Positions 35,858-45,280 are shown, counted from the stretch's first letter. The stretch is DNA of 64,000 nucleotides from Desulfurococcus mucosus DSM 2162 (GCF_000186365.1 NC_014961.1:62001-126000); one strand, 5' to 3'. Numbers and translations: made by a program. The notes: generated by a model not told the origin, from the letters alone.

Positions 35858-38800
35858 CTAGCTACGCTTCAAGCGTAGCAGGTATACCAGTATAGATACA
35901 GAGGCCGCTACCACTACGGCTACAGCAACGGGAAGTAAGGGCATACCACCCTCCTGACCCGGCTGAGTGATTGTCGTCTGCGGTGTGCTCGTAGTCGTTG
36001 TGGTTGTAGTTGTTGTAGTAGTCGTTGTTGTAGTGGTTGTGGTTGTAGTGGTAGTTGTCGTCGTAGTTGTAGATGGAGGCGTCGCCCCATATCCCCGTAG
36101 CAGAGCCTGCCTACCGTTTGCTGCATCAAAGCTTGTTAACATCTGGTACTGCTCCTGTGGTGTTGGCGCGAGCACGTCCAGTATGTAGGGGATGACGTTG
36201 GCGAGCATCGCCACAGAGTAGTTTGAGGGTACGTTGACCTGCCACTCTCCCCCACCTATCGAGAACCCCCTGATCCTGTTTGTTCCAAACCCATCATGGC
36301 TTGTCACAGCCACCGTGAACACCCATTTATCAAGGTTCCCTGAATCGTAGAGCACCTTCTTCGATACCTCTGCTATGATGCTGTTGCTCGCCTGATCAGC
36401 GTAGACCTTGAAGTCTCCGTCCTGCGTGACCGGTGTGTCTTTATCATAGTAGTAGAGTGCTGACCTCTCTCCAACCGGGATCGGGTCGTTGCCCCATCCA
36501 GGTGCAAGTATGAGGGCCATGTGCCACTCGTAACCCTGCGCTATGGCGGCGTTCAACCCTATGGTACTGGAATTCCCCCCGTTCAACGTCGTGTGTATGT
36601 AGATGTGAACTTGCTGCATGCTCCAGCCATTGGGGCCTGACCAGGGGTTCCCTCCGAGATCCCTGAACGTTATCTTGAACACTACTTTATCTCCCTGGTC
36701 GATAACTGTGAAGCCGGTCATGTCGAAGACACCTGGCTTAAACACCGCGTTAGTAGGGTATTTGAAGCCACCGGGTCCGTCGTCGTCGCCCACTGGGTCG
36801 TTCATTTTGAACACCACGTTTCCACCTATGGCTCCACGGGGCACCTGTATCTGGTAGACCAGCCCGAACCTGGAGGAGTATTCTTTCACCATGCTACCAT
36901 TGTAGAGTACGACTGCGAGGAACGCCATGCTTCCCTCGGGTAAGCCTAGGGTGGATGTATCAATAGAGAACTCGCCAGTGGTGGATGAACCGCTCCTGCT
37001 TACTCTGAGCTCGCCTGCGGCCACCTTGCTCCAACCGTTACCCGTAGCGTTAGATAGGGTTACACTAGCACTGGAGACTTCTACAAGCACCTCTTTAACC
37101 AGGTATATACCTAGATCAACCCTGTTGCCACGTGGATATACCTGGTAGCCTGGGTTAAACGGTGAGAGGGATGTTGACGGAGTAGCGAAGTAAACCCCTA
37201 TCTTCAAGTCGCTGATGCTAGTGGTCGACAAGTTGAAGGCGAAGTATAGCTTGCCAGGCTCCACGAGTAGCAGCATGGAGTCAAGGGTTGCCCCTACAGG
37301 TATCCTGAGCCCATTACCGCTTGAGACTTCCGTAAACCACTGTGGTTCAATTACTCCGTCAATTGAAGGCGTGTAGCCTGAGGGCTTCGGCACATTCGTG
37401 TTCAACACGCCCACCGGGGTTCCATCAGGGTATGCTGTGACACCTAGGTAGTCTGGAGGTGTTAGCCCAGCCAGCTCGTAGGCTTTCCGCAGGTATGCCT
37501 TAAACAACGGGTCGAAGGTCTGCGGGGATCCCCCGCCGTCCCCGCCGTACCACCACCACCAGTCGCTGGCCTCAGCCTTCAGGAGGTTCCGTGCGATCTC
37601 GGGGAACTTAGTGTAGAGCTCCTTGAAGCTTTGGAGGCCGAGTTTTCCTAGAACATCGCTTCTCGCCTTGACGAGCCACATCCATGCAATGTTCTCTTGT
37701 CTATCACCTATCCATGTAGCGAGCTCTCCACCAGACCACGAGCCCTCCGGTATGCGTGCCTGGATACTCTTCCTCGGGAGGTCACTGTAGCCGTTGCCAT
37801 AGCTGTCCCGCGGTATATTAGAGATATCCTTCCCGGAGAGATCCAGGTAGGAGTATGTCTTCAAGGGTAGTTGCTGCGCGGTATCAGGGTACCTGGCTAT
37901 GAATGCTCCGGGTGTAGTTGTCTCAACCTGCCCCTGGGATTGGAGCTCTGAAAGCCTCTTGTAGAGCTCGTTGAGGAATAAGTCACCGAATTTCTCGTAG
38001 TTCTCCCAGGGGTTTTCACCATCTAACGCTATCACGATCATCCTGGGACCGTTCACAGAGGCCCTTAAAGAGAGTATCCTGTTAACCAGGTCGTTCACGG
38101 CGTCAACGTAGCTTCGCCCACTATACTGGAAGCTTATAAGGTTGCTTAGCTCGGTGCTCCTGAAAACCACGTATATCCTGCCGGCTTGTAGATCAATGTA
38201 CCAGGGTGTTCCAAGCATGTTCACGTCCGCAGTATTCACGCCTGCCTTACCGAGTATGGATTCATCGGTTATAGTCCAGTTCACGCCAGCCCTCTTGAAT
38301 GCTGCCAACACCTCTTCGTTCACAGCTTGCTCAGCTGGCCATACCCCGGCTGGCGTTACATTGAAGTACTTTTTGAATAGCCTCATGCTCTCAGAGATAT
38401 GGATCTCCAGGTCCTCCGAGAACCCTAGGTCGGCGACTATTGGGGCCAATGGATGACTGTAGGGCACCGGTATGAGTTCAACCTGCCCTCTGGACACTAG
38501 ATCCCTGTAGGCGGGCACCACGTTGGCGAGAATGTCCCTATGCACTAGCAGAACCGCTCTCAGGTCGCTTGTAGTGTAGGATGGCTTGCTCTGAGAGTAC
38601 GCTTTCTCCATCAACGAGTAGATATCCGGGTACTTCTCCTTGGCAACCTGGGGGTCTATCCATAGGAGGTTGAATAACACTGCAAGGTCGATCACGTTTT
38701 GACCCGTTAGATTACCGCCTGTGAAGGAGTCCACTACACACGACATTAGCTCGCTTTCCGAGCGCGTAATAGTGGAGCAGTTAGACCATGCGGACTGGGC

Positions 38801-39256
38801 TAGTGAGCGTAGCTCACGGAACCTCGGGGAGTTATCGATTATTCTACCCCAGTTTATATCGAAGAACCCGCCGGGTATCTGGAGCATCCGGAACACGTCT
38901 TCCCTTGTCACGGTGCCGTTAACAATCTTCCACGCTATGATTTCACGGGCATCCATCTTATTGTTTTCAACCATGTCCGTCAACTGCTCCAGGAGCGACC
39001 CTGAGAAAGTGAAGGTCACCCTTATATCGGGGTATTTTGAGAGTATATACGCCATCTTATAGTAGTTTCCGACGGCATGCATCCTGACCCAGGGGAGAAC
39101 CAGGTAGGATTCATCAGCACTATAATACCATGGCTGGTGGTAATGCCACACTATTGCAACATATATCTTGTTGCTGAGGCCGCTGGTCACCGGTAGCGTT
39201 GGCTGTAGCATGGATAATAGTAATAGGGATAGGGCGAGCAAGAGTATAATCCTCAT
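35858..39256 (-). CDS. Cell-surface GH57 amylopullulanase-type glycosidase
   Basis: About 1132 residues. It has a signal peptide, then a GH57 domain: WHYHQPW at the start, GVWPAEQAVNEEVL with the likely nucleophile Glu, and IALDGENPW with the likely acid/base Asp. It cleaves alpha-1,4 and probably alpha-1,6 links in starch-like glucans. After about residue 620 come beta-sandwich carbohydrate-binding-like modules (glucodextranase C-like). A stretch of about 28 consecutive Thr codons near residue 1070 forms an O-glycosylation stalk before a C-terminal membrane anchor (VAVAVVVAASVSILVYLL). ATG 39256 is preferred; 39271 is possible. Confidence 0.9.
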   Translation of the reverse strand: MRIILLLALSLLLLSMLQPTLPVTSGLSNKIYVAIVWHYHQPWYYSADESYLVLPWVRMHAVGNYYKMAYILSKYPDIRVTFTFSGSLLEQLTDMVENNKMDAREIIAWKIVNGTVTREDVFRMLQIPGGFFDINWGRIIDNSPRFRELRSLAQSAWSNCSTITRSESELMSCVVDSFTGGNLTGQNVIDLAVLFNLLWIDPQVAKEKYPDIYSLMEKAYSQSKPSYTTSDLRAVLLVHRDILANVVPAYRDLVSRGQVELIPVPYSHPLAPIVADLGFSEDLEIHISESMRLFKKYFNVTPAGVWPAEQAVNEEVLAAFKRAGVNWTITDESILGKAGVNTADVNMLGTPWYIDLQAGRIYVVFRSTELSNLISFQYSGRSYVDAVNDLVNRILSLRASVNGPRMIVIALDGENPWENYEKFGDLFLNELYKRLSELQSQGQVETTTPGAFIARYPDTAQQLPLKTYSYLDLSGKDISNIPRDSYGNGYSDLPRKSIQARIPEGSWSGGELATWIGDRQENIAWMWLVKARSDVLGKLGLQSFKELYTKFPEIARNLLKAEASDWWWWYGGDGGGSPQTFDPLFKAYLRKAYELAGLTPPDYLGVTAYPDGTPVGVLNTNVPKPSGYTPSIDGVIEPQWFTEVSSGNGLRIPVGATLDSMLLLVEPGKLYFAFNLSTTSISDLKIGVYFATPSTSLSPFNPGYQVYPRGNRVDLGIYLVKEVLVEVSSASVTLSNATGNGWSKVAAGELRVSRSGSSTTGEFSIDTSTLGLPEGSMAFLAVVLYNGSMVKEYSSRFGLVYQIQVPRGAIGGNVVFKMNDPVGDDDGPGGFKYPTNAVFKPGVFDMTGFTVIDQGDKVVFKITFRDLGGNPWSGPNGWSMQQVHIYIHTTLNGGNSSTIGLNAAIAQGYEWHMALILAPGWGNDPIPVGERSALYYYDKDTPVTQDGDFKVYADQASNSIIAEVSKKVLYDSGNLDKWVFTVAVTSHDGFGTNRIRGFSIGGGEWQVNVPSNYSVAMLANVIPYILDVLAPTPQEQYQMLTSFDAANGRQALLRGYGATPPSTTTTTTTTTTTTTTTTTTTTTTTTTTTSTPQTTITQPGQEGGMPLLPVAVAVVVAASVSILVYLLRLKRS

Positions 39257-39298
39257 TATTTCACACCTCATTACAAAATCTACCTTAGGGATGGAAAA

Positions 39299-39308
39299 CT
39301 ATATAAGT
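39299..39308 (-). promoter_or_regulatory. TATA box of the GH57 gene
   Basis: On the minus strand ACTTATATAG lies about 45 nt before the ATG at 39256, the expected spacing for a short-leader archaeal mRNA. Confidence 0.5.
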
Positions 39309-39415
39309 ATTAGTTTCATCATTCAAGTAAAATAGTACTCGGAAGCCCTGCACAGGCGCCCATTGACCCAGGGTAAACGTTAAAAATCCCTCTTCAACCC
39401 ATTAGATAACCCTGT

Positions 39416-39507
<92 letters not shown>

Positions 39508-39650
39508 TTCACTCACCGCCACAGGCGTATCCTGCCAACGGCTAAGTATAAAAAGACGCGACAAGTAATATTCTATCCCCTGGAAAGGGCCCGGACTAGA
39601 GCGTGAAGCTGTGACGAGCCCAGGCCACGGGACCCGGCTCCATGGAAAGT

Positions 39651-39760
39651 GGCCCGGGTAGCTCAGCCTGGTTAGAGCGCCGGGCTGTGGACGTATCCCC
39701 GATGATCACGAGGGGATGGTGGAAACCCGGAGGTCCCGGGTTCAAATCCCGGCCCGGGCC
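39651..39760 (+). tRNA. tRNA-His (GUG) with 34-nt intron
   Basis: The genome encodes G-1 (39651) opposite discriminator C73 (39760), the His identity pair. Acceptor GCCCGGG/CCCGGGC, T-stem CCGGG/CCCGG, anticodon stem CCGGG/CCCGG, and loop CUGUGG-A with anticodon GUG. The intron after position 37 spans 39691-39724 and contains its own CCCC/GGGG hairpin. Mature length 76 nt including G-1. Confidence 0.92.
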
Positions 39761-39812
39761 CTTACGCTTATGGCGGGTTGTTTAATGATGCTAGGTAGGG
39801 TTGGTGTCTGAG

Positions 39813-40037
39813 ATGAGCGTGCAGAAGCCGAGGGAGATATATGTTCCCATACATGCCTTACCGACTTGCAGCCTGACGGATCCATGCCCTAACCTGGAGC
39901 TGGTTGAGCTCGAGAGGGAGGGGGAGAAGTACTGTGTTGCATACTGCAAGGTGCTCGAGAGGTATTTAACTAAGTCTGCTGCGAGGAAATGCGAGTCCAC
40001 GTGGAGGGGTTGCCCATTCGCGAAGCTCGTCATGTAG
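39813..40037 (+). CDS. Small Cys-rich hypothetical protein
   Basis: 74 residues with six Cys (PTCSLTDPCPNLE, YCVAYCKVLE, KCESTWRGCPF), a spacing suited to a metal or Fe-S site, though no named family fits. It starts at ATG 39813 behind GGTTGGTG. It lies downstream of the tRNA-His gene and is convergent with the Orc1/Cdc6 gene. Function unknown. Confidence 0.68.
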   Translation: MSVQKPREIYVPIHALPTCSLTDPCPNLELVELEREGEKYCVAYCKVLERYLTKSAARKCESTWRGCPFAKLVM

Positions 40038-40084
40038 TGTGTTGAAGCCTACCGGATACACACTGGCGCCTCCAGCGTGTTGAA

Positions 40085-41320
40085 CTAGTATTCGACATCC
40101 TTCTTCCTCCATATCAATGCATCCAGGTATTTTTCGAGCTCCTCGAGGGGGCCGTATGGTATTGATATAATGGTTGTTCTACCTCTGTTCTCCACATTCT
40201 TGACTGTTGTATCCACTATGCCTAGTCTGCGGAGATTCCTCACGTATTCATAGAGCTGGGTGTGCCTCCTCGGTGTTTCACCATAAGTGTTGCAGAGCAA
40301 CCTATACTCCTCCTCCACCTCCCCCATCTCAACCCCTTTAACATTCCTTCTGCGCAGTAAGCGGACTATGCTCAGTAAGAGGAGGAGCTCGTGTAGGGGG
40401 CTATACCTTATGGCATCGCTCACCCTTTCAATCTCCCTGCTTAACCTGGATATGGCTTTCCTCACGTGTTCCACTGTGAGCCTTCTAGCCCCCTCCCTTT
40501 CAGCTATGTCGCCGGCTACTAGGAGCGTTGTCAACGCGTGGCGAGCGTTTCCCTCACCATTCTTGTCGACTCCCTCGTATTCAGCGATGAATTCAAGGGC
40601 TTCCTCATCGTATGCGTCATCTTGGAATGCAAGCCTCGCCCGGTACCTTAGGATACCGAGTAGCTGGCTCGAAGAATATGGTTGCAGCCTCACCACGTGT
40701 CTATCCAAGTAGGACTCTGTGACAGGGTCGAAGAAACCCGTTGTACTGGTGTTGGCTGAGATGAATACTAGGTTCAAGCGCCTTGATCCATCACCGGCTT
40801 CATGCATTCTCGCAATAAAGTACACTGATTCCCTGCCCACCACGCTGGCGAAGTAGTGGAAGTCGTCGAGAACCATGATGGCATACCTGTCGTTCTCTTC
40901 GAGGAACGATAGAATCATATCCACAATCTCCCTGGGTGAAAAACCCCTCGAGGGAGTGGTTAAACCGAGTTGTGAGGCTGCATCGTGGACTATGCTGAAT
41001 AACGTTCTACTCCTATAGCAGTTTACATGTATGTAGTCTAGTGAAACCCCTCTCTCCCTCGCTACATGGGTGAAGCCCGTGGCAAACATTCTCACAAGAG
41101 TTGTCTTACCCGTACCCAGTCCACCTGTTACGAGGACGCGTTGCGCAATTGAGCCTGGATCCGTCACCAAGTGCCTGAAATAGGAGGCCAGGGACCGGAG
41201 CTCCTCATCACGGTAGGGTAGCGCGTCTGGCACATACTCTGGTGCAAGGCTTTCACGGTTCTTGAAGAGCGTGGGCCTCCTCAACTCATCCTCAATTATC
41301 CTCCTTACATCCCGCTCCAT
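40085..41320 (-). CDS. Orc1/Cdc6-family replication initiator ATPase
   Basis: 411 residues. The N-terminal phrase YVPDALPYRDEELRSL is the classical Orc1/Cdc6 lead-in. Walker A is GGLGTGKTT, and the Walker B region is IMVLDDFHYF, where the usual DE is DD. Sensor-like SANTSTTGF, an AAA+ lid and a C-terminal winged helix (about 325-405) follow. Archaea often carry several paralogues; this looks like a diverged one. Such genes commonly lie near origins, but no origin-like repeat was found next to it. Confidence 0.88.
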   Translation of the reverse strand: MERDVRRIIEDELRRPTLFKNRESLAPEYVPDALPYRDEELRSLASYFRHLVTDPGSIAQRVLVTGGLGTGKTTLVRMFATGFTHVARERGVSLDYIHVNCYRSRTLFSIVHDAASQLGLTTPSRGFSPREIVDMILSFLEENDRYAIMVLDDFHYFASVVGRESVYFIARMHEAGDGSRRLNLVFISANTSTTGFFDPVTESYLDRHVVRLQPYSSSQLLGILRYRARLAFQDDAYDEEALEFIAEYEGVDKNGEGNARHALTTLLVAGDIAEREGARRLTVEHVRKAISRLSREIERVSDAIRYSPLHELLLLLSIVRLLRRRNVKGVEMGEVEEEYRLLCNTYGETPRRHTQLYEYVRNLRRLGIVDTTVKNVENRGRTTIISIPYGPLEELEKYLDALIWRKKDVEY

Positions 41321-41348
41321 GACCTATTCCTCAACGCCCGGTGGCTGC

Positions 41349-41837
41349 TTAAAAACACCTTCGAATAGCTTCACAATACCCTACACCAATATAGACTTTA
41401 TCCCCTATGCTCTCTATGAAGAGGCATCGCGTTGACGCAGGATCATGGATTATCCCCCTTTCCTTCAACTCCTTCACTAACGATGTGAATACATCCCTGC
41501 TCACACCTCTAACCCCCCTCATCCTAACCCTCACTTTGACTCTTTCAGGTAGCTCTAGGCCGCTGAGGGAGCCCAGGGGATCCCTTAAGAGCCCTGTAAG
41601 CGGTACAACGCGTTGCACTGGAATAATGTTCTCCACGAAGCCGTACTCGCCGCTGAGGGCTCTGCCATAGATCCTTCCAGCATCGATGCAGCTGCGCACC
41701 TGGAGCACTCCCGGGAACCCTGTCTCCTCCACTATTACATTACTGTCTAGGCTGAACAAGAAGTCCCCGATCTCGCGGGCACACCATTCATCACTACCTG
41801 TTCTACATGTAACCAGTAGAACCACACTGCACTCCAA
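41349..41837 (-). CDS. THUMP-domain-like RNA-binding protein
   Basis: 162 residues. The start LLVTCRTGSDEWCAREIGDFLF and the central GLLRDPLGSLSGLELPERVKVRVRMRGVRGVSRDVF (abridged) resemble the THUMP domain of Tan1-like tRNA modification partners. Cys occurs at both ends. It may assist acetylation or another tRNA modification; the partner is not in this window. Start ATG 41837. It lies 28 nt before the Orc1/Cdc6 gene. Confidence 0.72.
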   Translation of the reverse strand: MECSVVLLVTCRTGSDEWCAREIGDFLFSLDSNVIVEETGFPGVLQVRSCIDAGRIYGRALSGEYGFVENIIPVQRVVPLTGLLRDPLGSLSGLELPERVKVRVRMRGVRGVSRDVFTSLVKELKERGIIHDPASTRCLFIESIGDKVYIGVGYCEAIRRCF

Positions 41838-41875
41838 GATATCCCCCTCTTTCCCGATGCATCGGGGAGGAGTAA

Positions 41876-41951
41876 TGCGGCGGCCGGGATTTGAACCCGG
41901 GATCTCCGGCTTGGGGGGCCGGCGTCCTAGTCCAGGCTAGACGACCGCCGC
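41876..41951 (-). tRNA. tRNA-Gly (CCC) with C33
   Basis: Acceptor GCGGCGG/CCGCCGC, discriminator A, T-arm CCGGGTTCAAATCCCGG, anticodon stem CCGGC/GCCGG. The loop reads CCCCCAA, so the anticodon is CCC and position 33 is C instead of the near-universal U. D-arm GTCTAGCCTGG is normal. CCA not encoded, no intron. Confidence 0.92.
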
Positions 41952-42057
41952 ATCCATGCTCAAAATAATCAAGGGTGGTCGGCTTATAAAACTTCACGCT
42001 ACCCAGGGATCCCGGGAGGCTTCCAGCATGGGAGGAGAAAAAAGTCTAAGTGTTCGA

Positions 42058-44601
42058 CTACTCTCCCTTCACGAGGAAGCGTAGTACTGCGGCTAGAACT
42101 ACTGCTACTCCGAGGCCTACACCGGCTGACACCGCGTAGTCTATCTCGGTCTTGACCTCGGTTACAGTGGTGGTTGTCGTGGCTGGCTGAGTAGTCGTCG
42201 AGGTAACGGTTGTAGTCTGCGTCACTGTAGCTGTGGTTGTTTCTCTTGCCGTAGTCGTATGGGTGGTTGTTTCCCTCACCGTTGAGGTGGCGGTGGTTGT
42301 AACGGGGGAAGTCACGGTGGTTGTGTAGGTCACCGTGTGGGTGGTGGTCACCGGTATAGTTGTTGTCACAGTCGTCGTGGTCGTTGTGGGGGATATGATG
42401 GTGGCTGTCGACGTAACAGTGGTCGTTGTAACAAGGATCACTGTGGCGGTGCTAGTCTTGGTTACAGTCGTGGTCTGCGTCACGGTTGTCGTTGCCTGCG
42501 GTTGCGTACTCGTGGTTGTAGTGGTGTCAGGCTGCGTTGTAGTTGTTGTCGTGGCTGGCTGAGTAGTCGTCGTAGTTGTCGTCGGCGTTGTGATTGTAGT
42601 TGTTGTAGTAGTCGTTGTTGTAGTGGTTGTAGTGGTAGTTGTTGTCGTGGTTGTTGACGTCGGGGTTATCACCTGGGGTGACTTGTAGATGTCCCTGATG
42701 GTCACCACCTGGGTGCTACCTACTGAAAGTATCATTAGAGAGCTCTGGGCTGTGGGCACAGGGTAGAGGGGTATCGACTGCAAGGGGGTGTTGTTCACTA
42801 ATGGCACAATAGTGTAGTTTGATGGGGTGAGGTCCAAGGTATACATGGATATAGCTGTATAGTTACCGGCCTTGAAGCTTACGAGTATCTTACCGCTGGA
42901 CGCATCATACGTGCCTCTAACCCAGCTAATGTCTCTGCCAACCTGTATCGTTTTCACGAGATTACCGTTGAAGTCTATGAGACTCATACTGTAGTTGCCG
43001 TAGCCATCCCTGTACAACACCACCCACCCGTTTCCGCCAAGAGGTATCACGTATGGATAGTACGAGGCGTTCACGGCTAGCCCGGTGGCTAAGGAAAGCG
43101 GGCCTGCAACAGTGTAATTGTTGGTGACATCGTAGACGAAGTAGTCGAGGCTACTGCTAGTTGCATTATATACTACTAGTACACGGGAGGAGCTGGCCCC
43201 CGTGCTCATACCTGCATGTATGTTACCGTAGAGAGCATTATAGTAGAAGGCAGAAGTGGTTGAAGCCAGCTGGGGTATGGGCCCCTGATCCCCGGTTCTA
43301 CTATCCACCGGGATCCATGCCATGTCCGGTGCACCGGAGGAGTTAAGGTAGTACATTACTAGTCCAATGTCCCGTGAGGTAGAGGGGTTCCAGCTACTGG
43401 AAGCTATCACGGCTCTACCGCTCAACGGGTCAACCATTACTTTGGCAAGGTATTCGAAGCCTACGGCGGTGAAGTTGCCGTACTGCGTTGTGTCAGCTGT
43501 TGGAGCGATAACTAAGGTATTCAGCAATGCGGCGGGCGAGTCTAGGTTGTCGTTTACTACGGCTAGCTTAACGGTGACATTATATGTGGTTCCACTCCTA
43601 TAGGTAGCGATGTATGAGACCAGCCATCCACTATACCCCGGTAGCCTGAAGACCACGGGGGCGTACGCGTAGCTCTCTATACCGACATATCCCTGCTTAA
43701 CGATCGTGTTGCCGGTTATGAAGGCGAACTCCAGTCCCCTAAGGTACCTTGTTCCACTAATAGTGTCCTCGTACTGGTTCCATATAACGAGGAACCCGGT
43801 TTTATTCGCTGAGATACCTGTGAACCCCTGGAACACATTCGCCGATGAACCATTGTAACACGTCAGGATGGAGGGCGTGAACGCTATGTCACCCGTCGTC
43901 GAGTTTACTATGGCCACGTAGACCTTGGGCTTCGTGTTGCTGGCGCTATTATACTCCTCGGCTATTGCGAAAGCCTGGTATGCTTCCTGCACAGCGTATG
44001 CGAACCCGTTATGTGAACCGTAGTAGGCAGGACTCCATGACGTGATCGTTGCGACGTATGTTGACGGGTTATTATCGTATTCCACAGGGTATGCCTCGTA
44101 GAGCTCCCAGCTAGCTGGGTCGAACTCGTTATCGGTGAAGTTAACTATCTGTGCATACCCGTTGTCAACCAGCCACTTGTTAACATTGAGCAGGTGTGTT
44201 GAATTATACCTAATGTAGACTACGCCTATAATCCTCCCGTAGTCGTCGACTCCTCTAACGGAGTCTATGTCAAGGTAGAGGACTGGGCCATACTGGCCGA
44301 GGAGGATGCTTAGGTTGCCGGCAGCCCAAGCGCCTTCACTAGTGTTGATCTCCGGTGCATCTATGTCTGCAAGCCTCACAGTGTCCCTGAACCCGCCTGC
44401 CACAAGCAGGGCTGGAGCGATCCTCAACGTGTCGCCATCCACCACGCCGGCCACGGGGACCCTGGCGTCTGGAAACGGGAGCTGATACTTGCCTAGCACG
44501 CTCGGCGCCTGATATAGGAGTAGTGATGCTAGTGAGATTAACAGTGGGATCAAGAGTACTATCGTTATGGAGAGTCTTACGCCAGGCATAGAATACACCA
44601 T
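42058..44601 (-). CDS. Surface-anchored protein with staphylococcal-nuclease-like domain
   Basis: 847 residues. After a signal peptide, an SNase/thermonuclease-like domain spans about residues 45-155: VVDGDTLRI, VRLADIDAPEINT and DDYGRIIG retain the Arg, Glu and Arg needed for catalysis. A large beta-rich region (about 165-600, possible propeller) follows, then about 190 residues dominated by Thr, and a C-terminal membrane anchor (VGLGVAVVLAAVLRFLV). It would display a nuclease outside the cell. The start is near the TATA box at 44634-44643, giving an almost leaderless mRNA. Confidence 0.85.
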   Translation of the reverse strand: MVYSMPGVRLSITIVLLIPLLISLASLLLYQAPSVLGKYQLPFPDARVPVAGVVDGDTLRIAPALLVAGGFRDTVRLADIDAPEINTSEGAWAAGNLSILLGQYGPVLYLDIDSVRGVDDYGRIIGVVYIRYNSTHLLNVNKWLVDNGYAQIVNFTDNEFDPASWELYEAYPVEYDNNPSTYVATITSWSPAYYGSHNGFAYAVQEAYQAFAIAEEYNSASNTKPKVYVAIVNSTTGDIAFTPSILTCYNGSSANVFQGFTGISANKTGFLVIWNQYEDTISGTRYLRGLEFAFITGNTIVKQGYVGIESYAYAPVVFRLPGYSGWLVSYIATYRSGTTYNVTVKLAVVNDNLDSPAALLNTLVIAPTADTTQYGNFTAVGFEYLAKVMVDPLSGRAVIASSSWNPSTSRDIGLVMYYLNSSGAPDMAWIPVDSRTGDQGPIPQLASTTSAFYYNALYGNIHAGMSTGASSSRVLVVYNATSSSLDYFVYDVTNNYTVAGPLSLATGLAVNASYYPYVIPLGGNGWVVLYRDGYGNYSMSLIDFNGNLVKTIQVGRDISWVRGTYDASSGKILVSFKAGNYTAISMYTLDLTPSNYTIVPLVNNTPLQSIPLYPVPTAQSSLMILSVGSTQVVTIRDIYKSPQVITPTSTTTTTTTTTTTTTTTTTTTTITTPTTTTTTTQPATTTTTTQPDTTTTTSTQPQATTTVTQTTTVTKTSTATVILVTTTTVTSTATIISPTTTTTTVTTTIPVTTTHTVTYTTTVTSPVTTTATSTVRETTTHTTTARETTTATVTQTTTVTSTTTQPATTTTTVTEVKTEIDYAVSAGVGLGVAVVLAAVLRFLVKGE

Positions 44602-44633
44602 GGGTGGCCTTAGGATTTACTTCACCGTGGTCC

Positions 44634-44643
44634 ATATAAAAAC
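44634..44643 (-). promoter_or_regulatory. TATA box of the surface nuclease-domain gene
   Basis: TTTTTATATG on the minus strand, about 33-42 nt before the ATG at 44601. The spacing implies a leader of about ten bases or fewer. Confidence 0.5.
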
Positions 44644-44864
44644 ATTTTGTCAACAAGGCGGCTGCCGGGGAGATTGAATTGGCATGCTGGAGAGAACTAT
44701 TCGACTCCCGGTATCCCTGTCAAGCCCGTGCTTCACGGAACACCTAGAGTACTTGTATCTAAAAGCACGACTATTTCAGTAGGGCGGTTCACCCCGTGCA
44801 GGCAGAGTACCACTATGGTTATCATGAATACTGTGGAATAACCCTTTAAGGAGTGCAGGGAGCA

Positions 44865-45134
44865 CTATTGTGCTGGGATGTAGACCGGTGCACGTCTACC
44901 GCCACTGTAGAGCTTCACTATGCCTCTCTTCTCAGCCTCCCTGAGCAGCTTCCTGGCGACGCTTATCCTGATGTTCAGCTCTTGTGCCAGTGTATATGGG
45001 GTATAGTATTTTACACCCTGCTTGGAAACAGCTGTCTTCAACCTCTTCAACAAGTCCTCGCTGGGCTCGAATATGTTTGCCCTAGCCCCCTTCTCGCTTG
45101 GTGTCTGCGGGGCAGGCTTCTTCTTCTCCGACAT
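44865..45134 (-). CDS. rps25e: Small ribosomal subunit protein eS25
   Basis: 89 residues. Basic N-terminus (SEKKKPAPQ), then the winged-helix-like eS25 core LLKRLKTAVSKQGVKYYTPYTLAQELNIRISVARKLLREAEKRG (abridged here in pieces) and a beta tail VKLYSGGRRAPVYIP. A 30S component specific to archaea and eukaryotes. Start ATG 45134 with GGTGG upstream; TATA-like TTTTTAAAG at about 45174-45182 serves the minus direction. Confidence 0.92.
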   Translation of the reverse strand: MSEKKKPAPQTPSEKGARANIFEPSEDLLKRLKTAVSKQGVKYYTPYTLAQELNIRISVARKLLREAEKRGIVKLYSGGRRAPVYIPAQ

Positions 45135-45213
45135 GTTAACCACCCTGCTAGACTCAACTATGGGTTAGCGGGGCTTTAAAAACATAAAGGGTGCTGTTGT
45201 TAATAATTCAATT

Positions 45214-45280
45214 GTGCCGGGGATGGATTCGACGGGCGGCCTGAGGAGTGATGAGCCATTGTAGCTCACTACCCGGCACA
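45214..45280 (+). ncRNA. Candidate structured small RNA (C/D- or H/ACA-like)
   Basis: GTGCCGGG (45214-45221) pairs perfectly with CCCGGCAC (45272-45279). Inside are CTGA-gga-GTGATGA (45241-45254), matching the D'/C' kink-loop arrangement bound by L7Ae, and an inner hairpin GTGATGAGC/GCTCACTAC with one mismatch. The outer stem ends in ACA. A TATA-like CTTTAAAAAC (45173-45182) lies about 30 nt upstream. Exact class undetermined; either strand could be the RNA because the outer stem is palindromic. Confidence 0.42.

Noticed and set aside
35967-36188. Long plus-strand frame of mostly Val
   Set aside because: It is the antisense of the Thr-codon stalk of the GH57 gene and has no start context or domain.
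42335-42657. Plus-strand Val- or Cys/Gly-rich frames
   Set aside because: Antisense of the Thr-rich region in the surface nuclease-domain gene.
44690-44790. 32-residue plus-strand frame starting at an ATG near 44693
   Set aside because: Too short, no motif, and no neighbour relationship to support it.
45214-45240. tmRNA-like GGATTCGACGGG
   Set aside because: The motif recalls tmRNA 5' ends, but no T-arm, tag frame or tRNA-like 3' half is present, and archaea generally lack tmRNA.
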